Positions 1 through 6,154 of a DNA stretch of 38,474 bases are shown here, in pieces (the first letter of the stretch is position 1; every line of letters starts with the position of its first letter). A program made the translations under genes and the position numbers. The stretch is from a virus. Location: IMG/VR virus record IMGVR_UViG_3300034198_019183, positions 1 through 38,474 of that record. One strand, written 5' to 3'. The notes under the pieces were generated by a model. That model saw only the letters and a program-made list of their open reading frames with translations, ran no database searches and had not been told where the DNA came from.

Positions 1-28
1 AACTCGAACAACAATCAGAGTACGAACC

Positions 29-199
29 ATGACCTACTACATTCAACGCCGATCAATCAATCACAACTACTTAGAAACTGTGGATGAGTTCGAGTCTCAC
101 AAGGAGGCTAGTACCACGCTGCACGAGTATCAGATCTGTGACTATTCGGCTCACTACTACATCAGCTCACGATGCTGCAAAGCTTGGCGCGAATCATGA
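29..199 (+). CDS. Small conserved cyanophage-type protein, unknown function
   Basis: A 56-residue protein starting MTYYIQRRSINHNYLETVDE and continuing through EFESHKEAS, HEYQI and SAHYYIS, ending in a cysteine/tryptophan-rich tail (CCKAWRES). From memory, this pattern (tyrosine-rich start, TVDEF, then S-A-H-Y-Y-I-S) matches a small protein family common in marine cyanophages; no function is known to me. It fills the space before the RlpA-like gene and ends 49 bases upstream of that gene's preferred start. The family recognition is from memory and not searched. Confidence 0.7.
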   Translation: MTYYIQRRSINHNYLETVDEFESHKEASTTLHEYQICDYSAHYYISSRCCKAWRES

Positions 200-205
200 C
201 TCTTA

Positions 206-219
206 CCCGCTAACGCGGG
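206..219 (+). promoter_or_regulatory. Short GC hairpin in the leader of the RlpA-like gene
   Basis: CCCGC and GCGGG flank a TAAC loop, giving a perfect five-pair stem about 30 bases upstream of the ATG at 249. The octamer TAACGCGG in it, and the CATCAC run just before the ATG, recur in the leader of the gene at 6155. There is no T-run, so a terminator is unlikely. A leader element is an inference. Confidence 0.3.
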
Positions 220-248
220 GCCAACTCACACAATCACATCAGCATCAC

Positions 249-566
249 ATGAAACGACTACTTCTGTTTTTTCCTTTGATGTTTATCAACCCAGTTAATG
301 CTCGCCCAGTAACTGCGACTGTCTACCACGAGTGGTATCACTCAAGAGAAACATACTGCGGACAAACCTATCAGCACTGGGGTGTATCTGCTGCGCACCC
401 GTGGCTACCCTGCGGCACACAAGTTCGTGTAACACACAAGGGTAGAACGCTTACTGTGCCCATCACAGATCGTTGTGATTGCAACTCTATAGATTTGTCA
501 GCCGGGGCAGCCTACAGGCTAGGCGTTCCGATTGACGGTATCGCAACCGTTTCAATCAGTTACTGA
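249..566 (+). CDS. Secreted RlpA-like double-psi beta-barrel protein
   Basis: A 105-residue protein. I chose the ATG at 249 rather than upstream starts because it begins with a clean signal peptide (MKRLLLFFPLMFINPVNA, likely cut after NARP or nearby). The mature part has the RlpA/DPBB pattern: SAAHPWLPCGTQVRVTHKGR, then VPITDRCDC, then IDLSAGAAYRLG. The D of TDR and the D of IDLS correspond to conserved barrel residues. RlpA proteins are septal peptidoglycan lytic transglycosylases; this one has only the barrel and no SPOR domain. Several cysteines suggest disulphides and a periplasmic location. It likely acts on the host cell wall early in infection; catalytic activity is unproven. Confidence 0.75.
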   Translation: MKRLLLFFPLMFINPVNARPVTATVYHEWYHSRETYCGQTYQHWGVSAAHPWLPCGTQVRVTHKGRTLTVPITDRCDCNSIDLSAGAAYRLGVPIDGIATVSISY

Positions 567-603
567 TCTGATGCACCCAGCACCCTCACTGTTCCGACAG
601 GCA

Positions 604-612
604 TGGTATAGT
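604..612 (+). promoter_or_regulatory. Extended -10 promoter upstream of the 666-1445 genes
   Basis: TGGTATAGT is an extended -10 (TG-N plus TATAGT, five of six matches to TATAAT) about 54 bases before the ATG at 666. No good -35 sits 17 bases upstream, which is tolerated by extended -10 promoters. The gap between 567 and 665 holds no gene. Confidence 0.45.
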
Positions 613-665
613 GTGCTGGCCTCATCTCTCACAATCTTTTCTACGGTCATCACTTTCTAATCACC

Positions 666-887
666 ATGGACAACATTCCTTACGACATTTACCAACTTGG
701 TTATCACAGTCTTGCTTACCACACGCTCGCACGGTTTAAACAACTGTTGCAGCGCGACATGATGATGCCACCAGACATTGCCGAGCAGATCGAAGACAAC
801 ATCATCCCTGCACTCGAATACATCGACGGATGGGAACCAACTGATGCACAAATTCAAGCTCACATCGAATCACGAGGTATGTTCTGA
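666..887 (+). CDS. Small acidic protein, unknown function
   Basis: A 73-residue acidic protein (MDNIPYDIYQLGYHSLAYHT) with helical character through DIAEQIEDNIIPALEYI. I do not recognise the family. It is the first gene after the -10 element at 604-612, and its TGA overlaps the next gene's ATG by one base, so the two are probably translationally coupled. An opposite-strand frame at 657-863 mirrors it and has no supporting start or context. Confidence 0.65.
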   Translation: MDNIPYDIYQLGYHSLAYHTLARFKQLLQRDMMMPPDIAEQIEDNIIPALEYIDGWEPTDAQIQAHIESRGMF

Positions 888-1078
888 TGATTCAGCTAAT
901 TGTTGACGATGAGTTCGGCGTTCCTTTCGCCATCGACACTTTTCTAACTATCGACGATGCTAAAGACGCACTAAACCAGCTGGAGTGTTCTCTAGAAGAC
1001 TGTGTAACTTCAGCCCGTGCAAATTACCTTATGTGTGCCATCGACCAACTGAAACAATCCATCGCGGAGTATGAGTAA
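887..1078 (+). CDS. Small acidic protein, unknown function
   Basis: A 63-residue acidic protein (MIQLIVDDEFGVPFAIDTFL) with a helical second half (DDAKDALNQLECSLEDC and IDQLKQSIAEYE). No recognised domain. Its start overlaps the upstream stop by one base (TGATG) and its end overlaps the next start by eight bases, the packing expected of a phage early operon. Confidence 0.65.
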   Translation: MIQLIVDDEFGVPFAIDTFLTIDDAKDALNQLECSLEDCVTSARANYLMCAIDQLKQSIAEYE

Positions 1079-1445
1079 GAAGATGATCACTGTAAACACA
1101 AGTCACGGTACACTCAAAGTGCCGGCAAAGTATGTAGGCGAAGCCCTTGCAGTCCACCGCCCCATCGTTGGTTTCAACAAACTAAGCAAAGAACCAAAGC
1201 GCTGGACAATCACGCACCTAGGTTCAGGTTTGGCTGCAGGTTGGTTTGATGGTCCGATGCGCGACGCTATCCAACTAGCTAAGTACTGGGATCTCACCTT
1301 TCGTGATGAACTTCCCGGCGCTGACCCTAACGCTAAAGAATGGTTGCGTAAGGATGATTGGAAGCGCCAACTCGATGGGATTGAACCTATCGCATCACCC
1401 GATTCGTGGGAAGCGGTAGTGGCTAAATACAATCACCTATTATGA
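1071..1445 (+). CDS. Hypothetical early protein, 124 aa
   Basis: A 124-residue basic protein. It starts MSKKMITVNTSHGTLKVPAK and contains HLGSGLAAGWFDGPMRDA, a tryptophan/lysine-rich stretch (KEWLRKDDWKRQ) and a C-terminal helix. I do not recognise a fold. The start overlaps the preceding gene by eight bases, supporting coupling. The opposite-strand frame at 1103-1432 is a shadow of this gene. Confidence 0.7.
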   Translation: MSKKMITVNTSHGTLKVPAKYVGEALAVHRPIVGFNKLSKEPKRWTITHLGSGLAAGWFDGPMRDAIQLAKYWDLTFRDELPGADPNAKEWLRKDDWKRQLDGIEPIASPDSWEAVVAKYNHLL

Positions 1446-1660
1446 CTAGCTTTATGTGCTCAACTGTAACCTGCGTGCAGATGTTTACTGGTGTCTCTCC
1501 AGCTTACATACACAACTCCAACTCGTACGCTGCGCTAACTCAATCTGGTGCTGTTGTGTGTCACAGGGCAGAAATTCAATACTCCTGCTCTAACACACGC
1601 AGTGCTTCATCAAGTGCAAACTCAGGTGCGCGACCTTCCACAATCGGCTTTCTGGATTGA
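1442..1660 (+). CDS. Possible small cysteine-rich protein
   Basis: A 72-residue frame whose ATG overlaps the preceding TGA (ATGA), a common phage coupling arrangement. The first half (MTSFMCSTVTCVQMFTGVSP) is rich in Cys, Ser and Thr; the second half looks less protein-like and runs 85 bases into the convergent gene at 1576-1887. Either this gene is real and overlaps tail-to-tail, or the ATGA is coincidental. No homology recognised. Confidence 0.3.
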   Translation: MTSFMCSTVTCVQMFTGVSPAYIHNSNSYAALTQSGAVVCHRAEIQYSCSNTRSASSSANSGARPSTIGFLD

Positions 1661-1887
1661 TAACCGACATAAACAGAAGGATCAAATCCAGCAGAGGCTC
1701 TCACCATAAACGGTGAGTTAGCAGGTTGGATCTCAACACCACCTTGAGGCGTTATGGTTACTCGCCCTGTTGCATCCTCAATTGCACCTTTGAGTAAGAG
1801 GTTCTTAACTGTCTCCAACTCATCAGGGAGTCTGGCATCTCCAGCCATACGCAAACCTTCCCGAATTAACTGACTAGAAACGTCCAC
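1576..1887 (-). CDS. Hypothetical protein on the opposite strand of the early module
   Basis: A 103-residue protein with convincing composition: a helical N-terminus (SQLIREGLRMAGDARLPDEL), a central beta-rich part (ATGRVTITPQGGVEIQPA) and a helical acidic end (FALDEALRVLEQEY). The start is GTG at 1887, with GAGGGG about 12 bases upstream as a possible ribosome site. It is the only - strand gene in the first 18 kb, so it needs its own promoter, probably within the 5' part of the 1920 gene. Family not recognised. Confidence 0.6.
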   Translation of the reverse strand: MDVSSQLIREGLRMAGDARLPDELETVKNLLLKGAIEDATGRVTITPQGGVEIQPANSPFMVRASAGFDPSVYVGYQSRKPIVEGRAPEFALDEALRVLEQEY

Positions 1888-1919
1888 AAGTTCATTAACC
1901 CCTCACAACAGTTTAAATC

Positions 1920-2285
1920 ATGCGAACAATCGAAAAGAAGATGCTCAGCGCCATCATCGAGCGCAAGAATCTCAGTCTCGCCAACACCAAGGTTGAGAAC
2001 ATCTACTTGCCTCATCCCGTAGACAAAGGCGATCGAATTATAGACAGAACGAATGTCTATCTCCACGGGAATCTGATTGCAACAATCACACCAGATAGCG
2101 TGATCTGTAACAACTGCGGCTATCGAACCAACATAACTAAATCACGTCTTCACGTTTTGTTGCGTGAGTTCTGCGGAGCTTCAGTGTCACAATCTAATTT
2201 TGAGTGGTTTCTAACTACTCGTGACAACGTGATCCACATGGAGGACAGGCAAGATTACACTGTTGAACGCGTCCCCCTCCACTAA
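1920..2285 (+). CDS. Conserved cyanophage-type hypothetical protein (MRTIE family)
   Basis: A 121-residue protein starting MRTIEKKMLSAIIERKNLSL, then NTKVEN, VYLHGNLIAT, a CNNCGY pair of cysteines, TRLH-like text (TKSRLHVLLREF) and a C-terminal VIHME. This order (MRTIE, HGN-IA, SRL) matches, as far as I recall, a small hypothetical family frequent in marine phages. CxxC plus nearby His could bind a metal, but this is unproven. It starts 32 bases from the divergent - strand gene's GTG, so the two share a short divergent intergenic region. Confidence 0.7.
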   Translation: MRTIEKKMLSAIIERKNLSLANTKVENIYLPHPVDKGDRIIDRTNVYLHGNLIATITPDSVICNNCGYRTNITKSRLHVLLREFCGASVSQSNFEWFLTTRDNVIHMEDRQDYTVERVPLH

Positions 2286-2333
2286 GCTCCTGACCAATTT
2301 CTAATTTGATTCAAACTAGAAGTTAATTAGACC

Positions 2334-2693
2334 ATGAAAGACCAGCAACACCCCGTCACCCCTCCCTTAGAACTACTTAAGAAGTGGGAAGATCAATGGT
2401 TCGATGAGGAAGAACATCCCGATGTACTACTCATTCAAGCTTTCCAAGCTGGCGCGGATCAAGAACTTGAAGCGTGCTGCGCTTTAGCTCTTGTCGATCC
2501 ATGCTGCGGCACTAAATTTCAACGCAGTATCTTGGTTAGAAAGTTGCGCGAGCAACGTCGTCCAAACCCGCCAAGCTTGAAGAAACAAGCGCTAATTGCA
2601 CTCCACGCTGTGGCAGTAGGTGCAAACGATATGCGAGAGCAATTCCAAGACTTAAACACTATTCGTCGCGCACTGGAGCAGCTCGATGAATGA
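2334..2693 (+). CDS. Cyanophage accessory protein (HPVTPP / GADQELEACC family), copy 1
   Basis: A 119-residue acidic protein. The signature is an N-terminal QQHPVTPPLELLKKW, a central AGADQELEACC, then RRPNPPSLKKQAL and a final IRRALEQLDE. The gene at 23579 has the same four blocks in the same order, so they are paralogues. Such proteins are, from memory, abundant in cyanophages and of unknown function. Its last codons overlap the next gene's ATG by eight bases. Confidence 0.75.
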   Translation: MKDQQHPVTPPLELLKKWEDQWFDEEEHPDVLLIQAFQAGADQELEACCALALVDPCCGTKFQRSILVRKLREQRRPNPPSLKKQALIALHAVAVGANDMREQFQDLNTIRRALEQLDE

Positions 2694-2940
2694 TCTCAAG
2701 CTACCAAGCCTGAGAACTAATCAACGAAACATCCTTCGCTTAGTTGCACAACACGAACAACGTAATCCTGGTGAGCCTTGTTACCTCGGCAAAGTTACAG
2801 CCAGCCGCCGCAATGTTTTCCTCAAAGCAGTTGGCTCACTCGAAGAAAGACAACTCATCGAGATAGAACGAGTCGGCTCAAACTTCCAGGCTTGGAAGAT
2901 TAAACTACTCATTCCAGTTGACCAAATCCTCCCAGCTTAA
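2686..2940 (+). CDS. Possible winged-helix DNA-binding protein
   Basis: An 84-residue basic protein. The order helix (NQRNILRLVAQHEQR), then SRRNVFLKAVGSLEERQLIEIER, then a strand (FQAWKIKLL) resembles a minimal winged helix-turn-helix with a recognition helix around residues 38-53. That is a structural reading, not a family match. It overlaps the upstream gene and lies two bases before the next ATG. A regulatory role is only inferred. Confidence 0.6.
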   Translation: MNDLKLPSLRTNQRNILRLVAQHEQRNPGEPCYLGKVTASRRNVFLKAVGSLEERQLIEIERVGSNFQAWKIKLLIPVDQILPA

Positions 2941-2942
2941 CC

Positions 2943-3221
2943 ATGAGCAAACTTACAGCCTTCCTGTTCACTTCCCTTACTTCCTTACTTATCACCACGC
3001 CAGCTCAAGCTCAGTGGGCAATGACTTGCACTCGCGAGTACAACAGCTCAGTAAATCTCCGCAATCAACCATCAACACGAGCAACCGTGATCGCTTCAAT
3101 CCCTAACGAAAGTTATGTTCGTGCACTCACCTGGGTGTGGGGTGCGGACAAAATGCGTTGGTGGAAAACTGAATACAACGGCCTCGTAGGTTGGATGCGT
3201 TCTGATTACCTTTGCCGTTGA
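2943..3221 (+). CDS. Secreted SH3b-domain protein
   Basis: A 92-residue protein with a signal peptide (MSKLTAFLFTSLTSLLITTPAQA, cleavage after AQA). The mature part is a bacterial SH3 pattern: SVNLRNQPSTRATVIASIPN (the typical LNVRSGPST-like block), then a WWKTEYNGLVGWM strand and WMRSDYLCR. Two cysteines flank the domain and may form a disulphide. SH3b domains bind peptidoglycan peptides or partner proteins in the periplasm. It belongs to the envelope-directed cluster running to 4876. Confidence 0.75.
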   Translation: MSKLTAFLFTSLTSLLITTPAQAQWAMTCTREYNSSVNLRNQPSTRATVIASIPNESYVRALTWVWGADKMRWWKTEYNGLVGWMRSDYLCR

Positions 3222-3227
3222 TACATC

Positions 3228-3653
3228 GTGCGAGCAAATCTTAAGTACATCATCATCGCTGGTGTTGCTTTTATCTTTGCAATCACCGCCTCAAGTGTCA
3301 TCAGCTCTTTCGTCAACGTCCTAATTCCTAACCCAAACAAATCAGATCCTGATGGCAAGCTCGAACCAGACCCACAACAGAAGTCAAAAGCTGAGTGGCT
3401 CCAACAACTAGAAGGGGGCGGCCCAGCTGAGACTAAAGAGACTAAAACAGAGACAAGGGTTGAAGAAACAACGGAACCGCAGCCCGAAACTCAACCAGCA
3501 GCTGAACCAGCTCCCGTGTTTCAGCAACCTAACCGTGTCCCTCAAATGCCAGTCAAAGTGCCGCCAGCACCTACAGTAGGGCCGGGCAACTACGATGCAC
3601 CCCCAGCTCCCCCAGCTCCTCCTGTAACAAACACCGGCCCAGGAAACATGTAA
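3228..3653 (+). CDS. Membrane-anchored proline-rich periplasmic protein
   Basis: A 141-residue protein with a GTG start six bases after the SH3b gene's stop. One transmembrane helix lies near residues 7-30 (YIIIAGVAFIFAITASSVIS). The rest is a disordered stretch rich in Glu, Pro, Gln and Thr, ending in Pro-Ala repeats (PPAPPAPPV). Length and composition suggest a TonB-like spacer across the periplasm, but no TonB box or C-terminal domain is present. It may tether or space neighbouring wall-active proteins; this is inference. Confidence 0.65.
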   Translation: MRANLKYIIIAGVAFIFAITASSVISSFVNVLIPNPNKSDPDGKLEPDPQQKSKAEWLQQLEGGGPAETKETKTETRVEETTEPQPETQPAAEPAPVFQQPNRVPQMPVKVPPAPTVGPGNYDAPPAPPAPPVTNTGPGNM

Positions 3654-3659
3654 CTCATC

Positions 3660-4403
3660 ATGAATCTCAGAATGTACGCTTTAGTTGGAACAGTTGGCGG
3701 TTTAGTTGTTGCCCTTGGTGTTCACCACGGGCAGCGCTTCTTCGAATCAAAACAGCAAGTGAGTGAGTATCACCAAGAGATGATGCTTGCCATGGAACAA
3801 CCTCTAGAGTTGGGCGACAATCCGACACGGTTAGCTCCCGATGGTGTCCTACCTCTTGATGCTGTACCTGAGCCAGGATTCTCACCGGAGCCCGGTTCTC
3901 AACGGTCATCAATCGAGTTTTCGCATCCTGTTCCGCCGCTACCTCGGATCGCTAGCTCAGCATTCCTTACGCTTCGTAAAACAAACGAAACAATCCCCAA
4001 GACAAAAGATCCTGTCTGGCGACTAAGCCTCATCAGTAAAGATGGTGTGGTGCTCGACAGCCTGATTGCTGTGACAGGCAGAGCGTCCCGACAAACTGCA
4101 GACCGTCACACGGCTGGCACAAAAGCACCACTTCCGAAAGGAGACTATCGGATTGACACGATGGGTATTGAGCGCGGGCCGTTCCCCGACCCTGAATTAG
4201 GTCGCGGTTTCTGGATTCCGATCACTCCGATGTTCTCCACGGGGCGATCGGATCTCGGCTTTCACGTCGATCCTTCTCTCGGCAAACTCAACGGCGAGTC
4301 AGGTACATCAGGCTGCATCGGCTTAGAGAACACTGACGCAACGGTGAAACTCGTCACCTGGATCAAACACTTCGGAGTCACAAAATTAATCGTTCAATCA
4401 TGA
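3660..4403 (+). CDS. Membrane-anchored L,D-transpeptidase (YkuD-like)
   Basis: A 247-residue protein with an N-terminal membrane helix (about residues 5-22), a linker to about residue 100 and a C-terminal YkuD domain. The catalytic signature is visible: His202 in LGFHVDPS, then GTSGCIGL with Ser217, Gly218 and the nucleophile Cys219. The upstream PLPKGDYRID block (about residues 157-166) is also typical. The family forms 3-3 cross-links in peptidoglycan or attaches proteins to it, acting in the periplasm. Its stop overlaps the next ATG (ATGA). Activity on host wall is expected; purpose in infection is unknown. Confidence 0.8.
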   Translation: MNLRMYALVGTVGGLVVALGVHHGQRFFESKQQVSEYHQEMMLAMEQPLELGDNPTRLAPDGVLPLDAVPEPGFSPEPGSQRSSIEFSHPVPPLPRIASSAFLTLRKTNETIPKTKDPVWRLSLISKDGVVLDSLIAVTGRASRQTADRHTAGTKAPLPKGDYRIDTMGIERGPFPDPELGRGFWIPITPMFSTGRSDLGFHVDPSLGKLNGESGTSGCIGLENTDATVKLVTWIKHFGVTKLIVQS

Positions 4404-4564
4404 AAACACCCTTTTCCAAGCGTCGATTCACCGAAACTGCGATTCTGCTCGCTGCAACAATTGTGCTTGCTGCGGCTATCAGGACAGGGGACACACAGAA
4501 GTCACACAGCATTCAATGTCCATTTTCCCCAAACGGCAAACCTTATTTTGCCCCAGGCTGCTAA
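4400..4564 (+). CDS. Small membrane protein, 54 aa
   Basis: The ATG overlaps the L,D-transpeptidase TGA (ATGA). The product begins basic (MKTPFSKRRFTE), has a hydrophobic helix ILLAATIVLAAAI, and ends in a short external part with two cysteines (IQCPFSPNGKPYFAPGC). It looks like a single-pass membrane peptide with a small disulphide-capable periplasmic tail. No family recognised. The packing with wall-active genes suggests a shared envelope role. Confidence 0.6.
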   Translation: MKTPFSKRRFTETAILLAATIVLAAAIRTGDTQKSHSIQCPFSPNGKPYFAPGC

Positions 4565-4586
4565 ACTTCAATGCTGCCAAACTCTT

Positions 4587-4757
4587 GTGACTTATCCAAT
4601 CACCATCACACTACAATCACAAATTTCACAAAAGCATATTGAATACACAAACGTCTCTCCTTCAACACTTCTAGCAGTTGTAAAAGGCTCGAAGTCTAAA
4701 CAAGCTAAAGAACTAGCTAACCGCCTCATCCCCATCTTGGAAGACCTGTCTAAATGA
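4587..4757 (+). CDS. Small basic protein, start uncertain
   Basis: A longer open frame begins at 4461 but overlaps the well-supported gene 4400-4564. I prefer the GTG at 4587, which begins 22 bases after that gene's stop and gives about 56 residues: VTYPITITLQSQ, then SPSTLLAVVKGS, then KQAKELANRLIPILEDLSK. The C-terminal half is a clear amphipathic helix. Its stop overlaps the next ATG (ATGA), which supports the end of the frame more than its start. No family recognised. Confidence 0.45.
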   Translation: MTYPITITLQSQISQKHIEYTNVSPSTLLAVVKGSKSKQAKELANRLIPILEDLSK

Positions 4758-4876
4758 AATCGACCCTGAGCCTCACCCTCGTTCTTACTAGCATTGTCCT
4801 GTTAAGCCCTGTGGTAGTCCACGCTCATCACACTGGATCACATCACGAGATCACCCAAGAACAATGTCAGAAGTAA
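4754..4876 (+). CDS. Tiny secreted histidine-rich peptide
   Basis: A 40-residue product with ATGA coupling to the upstream gene. Residues 1-24 form a signal peptide (MKSTLSLTLVLTSIVLLSP then VVVHA, probable cut after HA). The mature peptide is only about 16 residues, HHTGSHHEITQEQCQK, with four histidines and one cysteine, suggestive of metal binding. Its 3' end overlaps the next gene's ATG. Short, but the signal peptide and coupling on both sides favour a real gene. Confidence 0.55.
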   Translation: MKSTLSLTLVLTSIVLLSPVVVHAHHTGSHHEITQEQCQK

Positions 4877-5061
4877 ACTTCACAAAAGATGAGATCCTTA
4901 CGCTGCGTAGGGCTCTTAACTCTTTAATGACCAGGCAGCAGCTCAATTTACTTTCGGCGTCTCCGTCGATGAAAGAAGAGATCGAAGCTACCTTAAACAA
5001 ACTCAATCAAATAGACATTAAGCTACTACAATTAACTCCATGCTCCTCTCAAAAGCAATAG
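4864..5061 (+). CDS. Small helical protein, unknown function
   Basis: A 65-residue product: MSEVNFTKDEILTLRRALNS, then a helix MKEEIEATLNKLNQIDIKLLQL. It looks like two helices able to form a small coiled coil or bundle. Its start lies inside the 3' end of the preceding tiny gene and its end overlaps the MarR-like gene by 22 bases. No recognised domain. Confidence 0.6.
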   Translation: MSEVNFTKDEILTLRRALNSLMTRQQLNLLSASPSMKEEIEATLNKLNQIDIKLLQLTPCSSQKQ

Positions 5062-5357
5062 AACCCTTCGCAAAGTTCAATCCCCGCGAAGTTTCCTGTA
5101 CAACACTCTTTATCTTTCTAGCTGTAGGGGAGTCTCGTGAGGGGCTCCTTCAAACAGACATTGCTCGCAAGCTTGGTATCCCTAAGAGTTCCGTCTCTCG
5201 TAACTGCGGCATTCTCGATTCACAAACTCAGAAAGGCGAGCCTGGCATGGGTCTAGTGAGTCGAGAACCTTGGCACGCAGATCAAAGAATCAAGCTCGTA
5301 AGACTTACGGCTAAAGGTCGTGAACTCTTTGATGAAATTCACAGCCACTTAGGTTAA
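5040..5357 (+). CDS. MarR-like winged helix-turn-helix regulator
   Basis: A 105-residue protein. The core is LLQTDIARKLGIPKSSVSRN (helix-turn-helix, about residues 37-56), followed by a wing region with a basic strand (WHADQRIKLVRLTAKGRELF), whose RLTAKGREL ending is a strong MarR hallmark (LT-KG--L). Length is slightly short for MarR (usually about 140), so the dimerisation helices may be reduced. It would bind DNA as a regulator of phage or host genes. It precedes dcd by 24 bases. Confidence 0.75.
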   Translation: MLLSKAIEPFAKFNPREVSCTTLFIFLAVGESREGLLQTDIARKLGIPKSSVSRNCGILDSQTQKGEPGMGLVSREPWHADQRIKLVRLTAKGRELFDEIHSHLG

Positions 5358-5381
5358 TCTCACTGGAGTCTCGTTACTCCT

Positions 5382-5897
5382 GTGGTCTTACCTGATTGGC
5401 GGATTAAAGCTCTCTGCGAGGGGGGCATGATTGAGCCTTTCAACCCCACGCTGATCAATCCAGCCAGTCTAGACGTCACGCTCGGCACTAACCTCTACGT
5501 TGAGGTTGAGGCTGGTGGCATGTTGCCTAAAAACATTTCAGAGCACACCAGAGAAAACCCCTACCTGCTGCTGCCTAACGAATTTATCTTGGCTGAAACA
5601 GCTGAGACCTTTAACATTCCCGACTACATCTCGGCGCAGTTCGTGCTTAAGTCTTCGCTGGCTCGTGCGGGTTTGGAGCATTTGCTCGCTGGCTACATCG
5701 ACCCTGGATTCAACAACTCGGTGTTGACTCTGGAGTTCAAGAACGCTAAGCAGTTCTCAGCCTTCCCGCTCTGGCCCGGTATGCGGTGCGGGCAGATTGT
5801 CTTCACTGAGATGACTGAGGCTCCTCAAGCTAGCTACAGATACACTGGGAGGTATAACAACGATGCAAAGGTCTCGCGTAGCAAGGGGCTCCTGTAA
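5382..5897 (+). CDS. dcd: dCTP deaminase
   Basis: A 171-residue protein with the dCTP deaminase/dUTPase trimer fold. Signatures are INPASLDVTLGTNLYVEVE (residues about 25-43), FVLKSSLARAGLEHLLAGYI, then DPGFNNSVLTLEF, whose Glu aligns with the catalytic Glu of Dcd, and MRCGQIVF. The last residues (SRSKGLL) match the C-terminal lid. It deaminates dCTP to dUTP, feeding dTMP synthesis with ThyX encoded at 24581. The start is GTG at 5382, with GGAG 13 bases upstream. Some Dcd proteins also hydrolyse dUTP; I cannot tell here. Confidence 0.85.
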   Translation: MVLPDWRIKALCEGGMIEPFNPTLINPASLDVTLGTNLYVEVEAGGMLPKNISEHTRENPYLLLPNEFILAETAETFNIPDYISAQFVLKSSLARAGLEHLLAGYIDPGFNNSVLTLEFKNAKQFSAFPLWPGMRCGQIVFTEMTEAPQASYRYTGRYNNDAKVSRSKGLL

Positions 5898-6055
5898 GTC
5901 CTGAGGCTTCGATGCCTCGCAACAGACTAAGACGCAAATGAGAAAGGTAAATACTTCATAGTTAATCCAGTTTTGTTGCTAGTGTTTTACTTAGAAAAAG
6001 TTTTCTTATTAACAAAAGTTGTAACAACTGTGCTCTCGTGTCACCAAATATAAAT

Positions 6056-6067
6056 CCCTGCGCAGGG
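6056..6067. promoter_or_regulatory. 12-base palindrome abutting the promoter (possible operator)
   Basis: CCCTGCGCAGGG is a perfect palindrome ending one base before the TTGACA at 6069. Its position suits an operator for a dimeric regulator such as the MarR-like protein encoded at 5040, though it could also be a hairpin. The pairing with that regulator is inference only. Confidence 0.35.
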
Positions 6068-6068
6068 G

Positions 6069-6097
6069 TTGACAAGGTGCTCAGGAGAATGTACATT
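6069..6097 (+). promoter_or_regulatory. Sigma70-type promoter for the RavA/ViaA-like cassette
   Basis: A perfect -35 TTGACA (6069-6074), a 17-base spacer and a -10 TACATT (6092-6097, four of six matches). Transcription would start near 6104, giving a leader of about 50 bases before the ATG at 6155. This is the best-looking promoter in the window. Confidence 0.6.
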
Positions 6098-6111
6098 GCT
6101 CTGCATGGGCG

Positions 6112-6133
6112 GCACCGGCCCTTAACGCGGTGC
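6112..6133 (+). promoter_or_regulatory. Leader hairpin of the RavA/ViaA-like cassette
   Basis: GCACCG (6112-6117) pairs with CGGTGC (6128-6133) around a ten-base loop holding CTTAACG. It lies near the predicted 5' end of the transcript and could stabilise it. TAACGCGG occurs both here and in the hairpin at 206-219. Confidence 0.35.
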
Positions 6134-6154
6134 GTTCCCTTCGCATCACATCAC

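Larger units (their letters stand above)
5898..6154 (+). other. Intergenic control region before the RavA/ViaA-like cassette
   Basis: No gene of convincing quality lies here. A longer frame runs from 6038 into the next gene, but its first 39 residues look non-coding and it spans the promoter. The stretch is AT-rich in the middle and contains a weak hairpin just after dcd (GAGGC/GCCTC), a 12-base palindrome at 6056-6067, a sigma70-type promoter at 6069-6097 and a leader hairpin at 6112-6133. It is the longest non-coding stretch in the early module. Confidence 0.6.

Noticed and set aside
84-248. N-terminal extension of the RlpA-like frame starting at 84
   Set aside because: It overlaps the well-supported gene at 29-199 in another frame; the ATG at 249 gives a clean signal peptide.
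1103-1432. 109-aa frame on the - strand
   Set aside because: It mirrors the well-supported + strand gene at 1071-1445 and has no coupling, start context or recognisable composition.
4461-4586. N-terminal extension of the 4587-4757 frame
   Set aside because: It lies within the 54-aa membrane gene at 4400-4564 and looks like out-of-frame text.
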